Of a stretch of DNA of 5,501 nucleotides, positions 1 to 5,501 are shown one piece after another; position 1 is the stretch's first letter, and every line of letters starts with the position of its first letter. The DNA comes from JABSOG01 sp041583135 (lineage in GTDB: Bacteria; Pseudomonadota; Gammaproteobacteria; Enterobacterales; Alteromonadaceae), in assembly GCA_041583135.1 (NCBI GenBank), contig JBFHGJ010000188.1, positions 1 to 5,501 on the forward strand, read 5' to 3'. The notes under the pieces are model-generated. The model was not told the origin of the DNA. It did no database searches and saw only the letters and a list, made by a program, of their open reading frames with translations. The position numbers and the translations under genes are program-made.

Positions 1-3000
1 AGCACTTTAGCGTTGATGTTTATCAGCAGATCTTTACCACCTTACAAACGCTTATCAAGCAAAAAACCGGCAAATACAGCTTGGTGGCGATAGTTGAAGA
101 TACGCTCAGCGGGGCCTTTTACGGCCTGACGGCACTGCTTAAAACCCTAGTGCTTGAAAAAGTGATCAAACAGGGCAAAACCCTCACATTGGCCAGCCCA
201 CTGTCATTCGACATCATCAAAGCCGAGATCGGCAGTTTCAATCAACGCTTTGAGCAGCTGCGCTATCTAAACGGCGAGCGCCTGTCGATGTCTTACCAAT
301 CACAGGCTACGCCTCAAGCCACTACCTTGGTACGTGCAGGGGCGGTGATCTTAATCACAGGTGGCCTAGGTGCGATAGGCCAAAGCCTATGTCGGCACTT
401 AGCCAAGCTGAGCACTGACATGCAGCTTGTACTGTGTGGTCGAAGCCATAAAGATGACGTCTCTCAGCCCTTGGCTGCGCTCAAAGCCCAAGGCATCAGT
501 GTTGCCTACATCCAAACCGACATCACCAACCGCCATGAGTGTCAGACACTAAAAAATGCGGTACAAAAGCAATTTGGCGCACTTAGCGGTATTATTCATG
601 GTGCCGGTTGCATTGAAGATAGCCTGTTTTTGCGCAAGTCACCGTCGCAATTGTCTCGGGTACTAAGGGTTAAAATGCAAGGGGCGGTCAATCTCGATAC
701 GCTTTACGCAAGCGAAGCGCTAGATTGGTTTGTGTGCTTGTCGTCTGCTTCAAGTATCTTTGGCAATGTCGGTCAGAGCGACTATGCCCTTGCCAACGGC
801 TTTTTAGATGGGCTGATGCACCACCGGCAAAAACTGGTCAATCAGGGCAAACGCTTAGGTCAAAGCCTGAGTATCAACTGGCCACTGTGGGCCGATGGCG
901 GGATGCAAGTCGATAGCCAAACCCAAGCTCATTTTGAAAAACTGTGGGGCGTAGTGCCGATGCCGACAGATATGGGCGTCAGCAGCCTGTTCGATGCGCT
1001 TAGCAGCAACAGTGCTCAAGTGCTGGCGTTTTATGGCGAGCCAGACAACATTGCAGTGGCATTATCAGCTCAAAAACCTGAACAAAATCAGCCAGAAATT
1101 GAAATTACTAAGCCTGCAATTTCAAATGTTGATGTCGAGCAAGTCGAGCAAAAGGTTAAGCAGTGTATTTGTGCGCTACTCATGCTCGATGAAAGCGCAC
1201 TTGAAAAAGACACCAACATTGCCGATTACGGCTTCGACTCGGTGTCATTTACCGCCCTTGCCAAACAGCTTAGTGATGGCTTTAACGTTGAGCTTAATGC
1301 GGGTTCATTTTATGAATACGAAACCATTGAGCAAATTGTGGCATTTATCCGCAGCCAGCAGCCAACGCAAACCATAGAAAACCCCGTCACGCTCGCTACA
1401 GTTGCGGTAAAACCACAAGAAACAGCTAAGCCTGTACCAGCAACTAGTCCTGCTGAGCAACAGCCCATTGCCATTATTGGACTACACGGCCGTTTTCCCG
1501 GCGCAGAGGATATCAATAGTTTCTGGCAGCAACTGCTTGATAAACAGGTAAACGTTAAAGCCCTAAATCACGACAGCTATCGTTTTGAAGATGGTGAGCT
1601 TGGCGAGTTTCAAAGCTATCGCAGTGGCCTTATCGATGGCGTGGACAAATTCGACGCCGAATTTTTTGCCATCGATGAAGCAGAGGCCAAAGAGATGGAT
1701 CCGCAGCAGCGGCTGTTGATGCAGTCGGTGTGGTCGGCAGTAGAAGACGCCGGGCTTGATATGAACGCCCTGTCTAAGTGTCATACTGGACTATTTATTG
1801 GTGTTGGCTCTAGCGATTATTTGCAACTGATGTGCGCGGCCAAAGGTGAACGCAGCAATACCCAAGTGGGCGTATCGCCCAGCATGTTGGCCAATCGCAT
1901 TTCTTATCAGCTCAATTTACGTGGTCCAAGCGAGATATGCGATACCGCCTGCTCAAGCTCTATTGTGGCCGTGCACCGAGCGATGCGCTCGCTACATGAA
2001 AGAGAATGCGACATGGCGCTGGTCGGCGGCGTTAACCTGCTGCTGAGCTTACGGCCGTTCAAAGGACTTAAAGCCTTGGGCTTTTTAAGCCCGTCAAGCC
2101 AGACCCATTCATTTGACGCAAGAGCCGATGGCTATGTGCGAGGCGAGGGGGTTGGCACTGTGCTGTTAAAACCGCTGGCTTTGGCCGAGCAAGATCACGA
2201 TGCCATCTACGCCGTACTTAAAGGCTCTGCCGTTTATCACGGTGGTAAAGCCAACTTATCACTGTTAAGCCCCAATAAAACCGGCCAAATCGAAGCCATG
2301 GTCAAAGCCTATCAACGCGCGGGTATTAGCCCTGACGAGGTGAGCTATATCGAAGCCCATGGCACCGGCACATCCCTAGGCGACCCTGCCGAAATGAGTG
2401 CGTTCAAACAAGCGTTCAAAACCCTTGGCGCAGCAGAGGCCGAACATCGCTGTGGTATTGGCACACTAAAACCCAATATCGGCCACTTGGAAGCCGCCTC
2501 AGGTATCGCCTCACTCATCAAGCTGGTGATGGCCCTTTATCATCGCAAAAAGCCACCGGTTGCCGGGTTTGAAAAGTTAAATCCGGGCATGAACTTAAGC
2601 CAAAGCCCGTTTTATGTGGTCGAAAATGCCGAAGCTTGGACAACTGTCGATGGCACCAAACGCACCGCGAGTCTTAATTCCTACGGGTTTGGTGGCGTCA
2701 ATGCCCATTTGGTGTTGCAAGAATACGGGCCAAATCCCAAGGCGCATTACGATGAAGGCTATGAGGTAGTGATGCTCTCGGCAATGGATGAAAACGCGCT
2801 GAATAGGCAGGTCGGTGCATTAAAGCTTAGTCTTGCCGATAAAAACGGCAGTGCCAGGCTCAAAGAGGTGAGCTTTAGCCTTGCCGCACGTAAGGCGCTT
2901 AAAGTGCGTCTTGCCATCGTGTGTAACAGCATCGAAGCGCTTAAACAGGCCCTTGAAAGCTACCGCTTTGACAGCACCTGTTTTATCGGACAAAACGGTA

Positions 3001-3188
3001 AGCTTAACGATAAACCTGCCCTCGATTGCAGCGGTAACCGCGAGCTGGCCAATGCCGCCGAGTTGGCGCAAAACTGGGCCTGCGGCGAGGGAATAGACAT
3101 ACAAAGCTGGTTTGGTGAGGATAAACCTTACCGGGTCAATCTGCCGAGCTATCCGTTTAGCGGCAAATCCTATTGGTACAACCGATAA
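1..3188 (+). CDS. trans-AT modular polyketide synthase, 3' part (KR-ACP-KS), 5' end outside window
   Basis: Extends a polyketide chain by decarboxylative condensation and reduces the beta-keto group; cytosolic megasynthase. The frame is open from the left edge (first full codon at 3), so the TTG at 81 is internal and the true start lies upstream. KR: Rossmann motif TGGLGAIG (357-380), catalytic Lys (codon 672), Ser (744), Tyr (783) and Asn (795) in standard spacing, so it looks active. An Asp (618) in an LDD-like IED motif suggests a B-type KR. ACP: GFDS with the phosphopantetheine Ser at 1239. KS: DTACSSS with nucleophilic Cys at 1950, HGTGT His at 2358 and NIGH His at 2484, all intact, so it should be a condensing KS. 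The protein ends in a KS-AT-type linker closing with LPSYPFSGKSYW. No AT (no GHSxG) follows, hence trans-AT. Proline/glutamine-rich linkers flank the ACP. Stop TAA at 3186-3188; no obvious docking tail. The next gene supplies the carrier domains for the terminal KS. Confidence 0.96.
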   Translation, partial: HFSVDVYQQIFTTLQTLIKQKTGKYSLVAIVEDTLSGAFYGLTALLKTLVLEKVIKQGKTLTLASPLSFDIIKAEIGSFNQRFEQLRYLNGERLSMSYQSQATPQATTLVRAGAVILITGGLGAIGQSLCRHLAKLSTDMQLVLCGRSHKDDVSQPLAALKAQGISVAYIQTDITNRHECQTLKNAVQKQFGALSGIIHGAGCIEDSLFLRKSPSQLSRVLRVKMQGAVNLDTLYASEALDWFVCLSSASSIFGNVGQSDYALANGFLDGLMHHRQKLVNQGKRLGQSLSINWPLWADGGMQVDSQTQAHFEKLWGVVPMPTDMGVSSLFDALSSNSAQVLAFYGEPDNIAVALSAQKPEQNQPEIEITKPAISNVDVEQVEQKVKQCICALLMLDESALEKDTNIADYGFDSVSFTALAKQLSDGFNVELNAGSFYEYETIEQIVAFIRSQQPTQTIENPVTLATVAVKPQETAKPVPATSPAEQQPIAIIGLHGRFPGAEDINSFWQQLLDKQVNVKALNHDSYRFEDGELGEFQSYRSGLIDGVDKFDAEFFAIDEAEAKEMDPQQRLLMQSVWSAVEDAGLDMNALSKCHTGLFIGVGSSDYLQLMCAAKGERSNTQVGVSPSMLANRISYQLNLRGPSEICDTACSSSIVAVHRAMRSLHERECDMALVGGVNLLLSLRPFKGLKALGFLSPSSQTHSFDARADGYVRGEGVGTVLLKPLALAEQDHDAIYAVLKGSAVYHGGKANLSLLSPNKTGQIEAMVKAYQRAGISPDEVSYIEAHGTGTSLGDPAEMSAFKQAFKTLGAAEAEHRCGIGTLKPNIGHLEAASGIASLIKLVMALYHRKKPPVAGFEKLNPGMNLSQSPFYVVENAEAWTTVDGTKRTASLNSYGFGGVNAHLVLQEYGPNPKAHYDEGYEVVMLSAMDENALNRQVGALKLSLADKNGSARLKEVSFSLAARKALKVRLAIVCNSIEALKQALESYRFDSTCFIGQNGKLNDKPALDCSGNRELANAAELAQNWACGEGIDIQSWFGEDKPYRVNLPSYPFSGKSYWYNR

Positions 3189-3200
3189 CAACAAATAACC

Positions 3201-3222
3201 GAGCAAGCGCCTCGCCATGCTC
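3201..3222 (+). other. small imperfect inverted repeat in the intergenic gap
   Basis: GAGCA (3201-3205) pairs with TGCTC (3218-3222). Inside it GCG (3207-3209) pairs with CGC (3213-3215) around a 3-nt CCT loop, with small unpaired bases between the stems. It lies in the 48-nt gap between the PKS and the ACP-flavoenzyme gene, just upstream of the Shine-Dalgarno sequence. No run of T follows, so it does not look like an intrinsic terminator. It could modulate translation or mRNA processing, or be chance. Confidence 0.3.
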
Positions 3223-3224
3223 AC

Positions 3225-3228
3225 GGAG
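3225..3228 (+). promoter_or_regulatory. Shine-Dalgarno site for the ACP-ACP-flavoenzyme gene
   Basis: GGAG lies 8 nt upstream of the ATG at 3237, the expected spacing. It supports this ATG over the in-frame ATG at codon 8 (3258). No promoter is evident in the short gap, so the gene is probably co-transcribed with the upstream PKS gene. Confidence 0.8.
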
Positions 3229-3236
3229 ATAAAACA

Positions 3237-5351
3237 ATGAACAGCGCAACAAAGTCAATGCTTATACAACTGACCGAGCAGGAGTTGAGATCTCAGGTCG
3301 CCAAAGTGCTCAACCTGCCCGTTGCTGAGGTATCACTTGAACAGCCGATAGTCGAGCTGGGCTTTGGTTTAAGCTCGGTTAGTGCGTTTGTCGAGAACTT
3401 AAATCGTGACTTTGGCTTTGTTATTCAACCCGCTTTGTTTTTTGAATACGCCACGCTAAAAGCGCTGGCGCATTATCTGGTTGATAGTTATCAAGCGCAG
3501 ATCATGACCACACTTGGCTTTGGTCAAGGCAATAATCCGCCAGTAACAGCCGAGCCTGTGGCGCCAAGTCAAAGCTTGAGTATTGATGAGATAAAGCAAA
3601 AGGTCTATGACAATATCCTTGCCAAGGTCGCTGAGCGTTTGTCGTTATCAACGAGTGATTTTGATATTGACGCGGAGGTAATTGAACTGGGGTTTGATTC
3701 TTTAAGTCTGACCCGCTTTGCCGAAAGCCTCTCTGGTCAATACGGCATTGATATTCATTTGGGGATCTTCTTCGAATACACCACATTAAGAGCCTTTGGC
3801 GATTACTTACTTAGCGAGCACTTAGCGGCAATTAAGCAACATTACGGCGCTGACAAAAATTCCGTCGAGCCAATAAAAGTGCCGCAAGGGGCAATGGCAA
3901 AACCCATCAATGGCTTTGACAACAAGCCGATGCCGGTGATCATCGGCAGCGGTATTACCGGCATGTTCATCAGCCGCGCTTTGAGTGAGCAACAAATCGA
4001 ACACATCATGATTGGCGAGCCGGTCACCAACGATGTGCCGCGCCTTGGCGAGTCGATGAACGAAATTGCCAGTATTGATCTTATTCAGCAATACCCGGAA
4101 TTTAGCGATTATTTCTTTGTTAAGCGTGAAATTACCTTCTATCACAAAGACAAAGTGGCACTTTTGAATCTGCGCGGCAAAAAAGGCCACACCTTCTTTG
4201 ATGCCTATGACAAGCTGGGCTTTAACCCACAAACCGAATACGCCAACATGATCCATATTGACCGCCTCGGTTTTGACAGAGCCATGGCCGCCTCGATTAA
4301 AGCCAGCCCCTATTGCAAAATTATTCCCAATGTACAGGTGACCGGTGTTGAAGCCGATGTCACAGGCGATACCGTGTCAAAACTCAACCTGAACAATGGC
4401 CAGCAGCTGTTGTGCTCTTATGTGTTCGATGCCACCAATCACATCAGGCTGTTAGGCCAGCAATTAAAACTCGACGCCGAGGTCATCGATAGCCCGCGTT
4501 ATGTGTTTTTTACCCACTACTGTCGCGACAAAGCCGATATGGACCACTGCCTGTGCGGTGATGAGATCCCTTGGCTACATGCCACCAATATTTTACGTCT
4601 GCACAGTGACATCGATGGCATCGACGGCGTGGCGTGGTGTATTCCGGCCGGGGATTATGTCTCGGTTGGGGTCAGTGTTGATGGTGAACAAGGCAAAACC
4701 TTTGAACGCGAGCAGGTTATTAGTTTGCTTAACCAAGCCTATGCCCGCCGTGGTCTCGACTATTTAAGCCTGTTTCCACATCGTAGAGAAATCGTGTTGG
4801 TGCCTGGGACTCGGCATTTTTACTACCACAAAATTTTCGGCAAAAACTGGCTTATGGCCGGAGGCGCTGCGGCGCAGTTCTGGTTCCCGTCCTCAAGCAA
4901 TTTGTCTATTTCACTGATGGCCGCCAAAATCGCCCCTAAAGTGGTTATGGGAGAGGCTGAAAAATGGCTCGATGTTTATCGTAACGTCACCTTAAACCTT
5001 GAGAAGATCCACTGGGTATATGACAGCTGGATCACCGACAAGTGTGAAAACCTCACCGATTTGGGCTTATTTGCCAAGGCCATTTATTCCACCGGCAACC
5101 GCCGCATGGGCCTTTATGCCATGGTGCGTAACGGCGAGCAATACTATGAAACCGCCAAGCAAATGTCGCAATCTGACATTCCCAAATACGCCATGATGAG
5201 CCAAGAGATACGGGTGATGAACGAGCAAAACCTCGCCGAGCAAACCAATCGTTTGGCACAGGCCCGTGAGTCGCTGATGGCATTTATCGACAAAATGCAG
5301 GCCAAACAGATGGATACTCAAGTTCAGCCAGCCGCCGTAGAAGTGCTGTAG
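3237..5351 (+). CDS. tandem ACP - FAD-dependent halogenase/monooxygenase-like fusion protein
   Basis: A 704-residue carrier-tethered tailoring enzyme. ACP1 (about 10-88) and ACP2 (about 117-193) align without gaps at an offset of 110 residues. ACP2 has LGFDS with Ser155 for phosphopantetheine; ACP1 has LGFGL, with Leu45 at the serine position, so it probably cannot be loaded. The flavoenzyme domain (about 230-600) has the FAD Rossmann motif GSGITG (237-242), RLGES (269-273), a Lys296 that may match the catalytic lysine of flavin halogenases, FDATN (397-401), VAWCIP (465-470; halogenases have WxWxIP) and FWFPSSSNL (548-556; halogenases have FxxPxxSxG). The usual GD motif of the FAD site reads GG (542-543). 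The C-terminal tail (about 654-691) is helical with heptad-spaced L666, L673, L680 and M687. It follows the PKS gene by 48 nt and completes the module begun by its terminal KS. It probably halogenates or oxygenates the ACP2-bound intermediate and would need a separate flavin reductase; the reaction type is inferred. Family assignment is fairly sure, chemistry is not. Confidence 0.93.
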   Translation: MNSATKSMLIQLTEQELRSQVAKVLNLPVAEVSLEQPIVELGFGLSSVSAFVENLNRDFGFVIQPALFFEYATLKALAHYLVDSYQAQIMTTLGFGQGNNPPVTAEPVAPSQSLSIDEIKQKVYDNILAKVAERLSLSTSDFDIDAEVIELGFDSLSLTRFAESLSGQYGIDIHLGIFFEYTTLRAFGDYLLSEHLAAIKQHYGADKNSVEPIKVPQGAMAKPINGFDNKPMPVIIGSGITGMFISRALSEQQIEHIMIGEPVTNDVPRLGESMNEIASIDLIQQYPEFSDYFFVKREITFYHKDKVALLNLRGKKGHTFFDAYDKLGFNPQTEYANMIHIDRLGFDRAMAASIKASPYCKIIPNVQVTGVEADVTGDTVSKLNLNNGQQLLCSYVFDATNHIRLLGQQLKLDAEVIDSPRYVFFTHYCRDKADMDHCLCGDEIPWLHATNILRLHSDIDGIDGVAWCIPAGDYVSVGVSVDGEQGKTFEREQVISLLNQAYARRGLDYLSLFPHRREIVLVPGTRHFYYHKIFGKNWLMAGGAAAQFWFPSSSNLSISLMAAKIAPKVVMGEAEKWLDVYRNVTLNLEKIHWVYDSWITDKCENLTDLGLFAKAIYSTGNRRMGLYAMVRNGEQYYETAKQMSQSDIPKYAMMSQEIRVMNEQNLAEQTNRLAQARESLMAFIDKMQAKQMDTQVQPAAVEVL

Positions 5352-5354
5352 GAG
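5351..5354 (+). promoter_or_regulatory. Shine-Dalgarno site overlapping the previous stop codon
   Basis: The TAG stop at 5349-5351 runs into GGAG (5351-5354), which is 8 nt from the ATG at 5363. This overlap implies co-transcription and probably translational coupling of the third gene to the ACP-flavoenzyme gene. It also favours the ATG at 5363 over the in-frame ATG at 5384. Confidence 0.8.
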
Positions 5355-5362
5355 CCAACCCA

Positions 5363-5501
5363 ATGTCACAACAAGCGTCGCAAATGATAGCCAAAGTCAA
5401 AGTGTTGCTGGCTGTTTTTGCCGGGCAAAGACCCCTTGGGGATATTGCTACCGTCATGGACGAAAACGTCGTACATAAGAACTACCTGCTCGACAGAGAA
5501 G
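5363..5501 (+). CDS. start of a third operon gene, function unassigned (possibly NTF2/SnoaL-like)
   Basis: Only the first 46 codons are visible; the frame stays open to the right edge. The start is supported by a GGAG at 5351-5354 and an 11-nt gap to the previous stop. The peptide opens MSQQASQMIAKVKVLL and continues with a segment reading VMDENVVHKNYLLDRE. An amphipathic N-terminal helix, a short turn, then an acidic 'DENVVHKNYL' stretch loosely resembles the start of NTF2/SnoaL-like small alpha+beta barrel proteins, which often occur as cyclases, dehydratases or isomerases in polyketide clusters. This resemblance is by eye and weak. No signal peptide or membrane segment is seen. Tight coupling to the flavoenzyme gene suggests a role in the same pathway, perhaps as a tailoring enzyme acting on its product. 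Confidence 0.8.
   Translation, partial: MSQQASQMIAKVKVLLAVFAGQRPLGDIATVMDENVVHKNYLLDRE

Noticed and set aside
81..83. TTG at 81 as the start codon of the PKS gene
   Set aside because: The same frame is open back to nucleotide 3, and the upstream codons read as a natural continuation of the N-terminal part of a KR region. The gene is cut by the window edge.
1134..1151. Tandem 9-nt direct repeat (GTCGAGCAA twice)
   Set aside because: It encodes VEQVEQ at the linker/ACP boundary. A single short duplication like this is unremarkable and shows no sign of a mobile element or array.
3201..3222. Inverted repeat as an intrinsic terminator after the PKS gene
   Set aside because: The stem is short and interrupted and no T-run follows. 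The flanking genes look co-transcribed.
2820..3224. Antisense reading frame of 134 codons opposite the PKS 3' end
   Set aside because: It lies against a well-supported PKS linker, its translation shows no recognisable motif, and long antisense frames are common in this codon usage.
3264..3815. Tandem ACPs as a marker of a beta-branching module
   Set aside because: Neither ACP has the Trp downstream of the serine site that I associate with beta-branching carriers, and one ACP lacks the serine. No beta-branching enzymes are visible in the window.
3822..4256. Antisense reading frame of 144 codons opposite the flavoenzyme gene
   Set aside because: It overlaps the conserved FAD-binding region on the + strand and has no recognisable domain.

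Overview
This window reads as the interior of a modular trans-acyltransferase (trans-AT) polyketide synthase cluster. All genes lie on the + strand, coding density is near complete, and the layout is operon-like. Balanced base composition and codon use, GGAG-type ribosome binding sites about 8 nt from ATG starts, and the style of the synthase suggest a gammaproteobacterium, possibly a marine Shewanella-like or alteromonad-like organism. That host assignment is inference only.

Region 1 (1-3188) is the 3' part of a large PKS gene that enters from outside the window. The visible order is ketoreductase (KR, about 333-1055), acyl carrier protein (ACP, about 1137-1355), ketosynthase (KS, about 1458-2726) and post-KS linker (about 2748-3185), then stop. 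There is no acyltransferase between KS and the end, although the KS-AT-type linker is present. This is the usual sign of a synthase served by a separate malonyl-transferase.

Region 2 (3189-3236) is a 48-nt gap with a small imperfect hairpin and a clear Shine-Dalgarno sequence.

Region 3 (3237-5351) is an unusual fusion: two tandem N-terminal ACP domains followed by an FAD enzyme of the flavin-dependent halogenase/monooxygenase superfamily and a helical C-terminal tail. The first ACP has lost the serine that would carry phosphopantetheine; the second keeps it.

Region 4 (5363-5501) is the start of a third gene, translationally linked to the second (its Shine-Dalgarno overlaps the previous stop codon). 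Too little is visible for a firm identity.

Working model (inference): the KR reduces the growing chain on the first ACP, and the chain passes to the KS at the end of the first protein. The KS elongates it onto the serine-bearing ACP of the second protein. This split module has no reductive domain in view, so the product would be a beta-ketoacyl thioester held next to the fused flavoenzyme, which may halogenate or oxygenate it on the carrier. The most interesting features are the ACP-ACP-flavoenzyme fusion, the serine-less ACP at a split-module boundary, and the partly degenerate halogenase signatures of the flavoenzyme.
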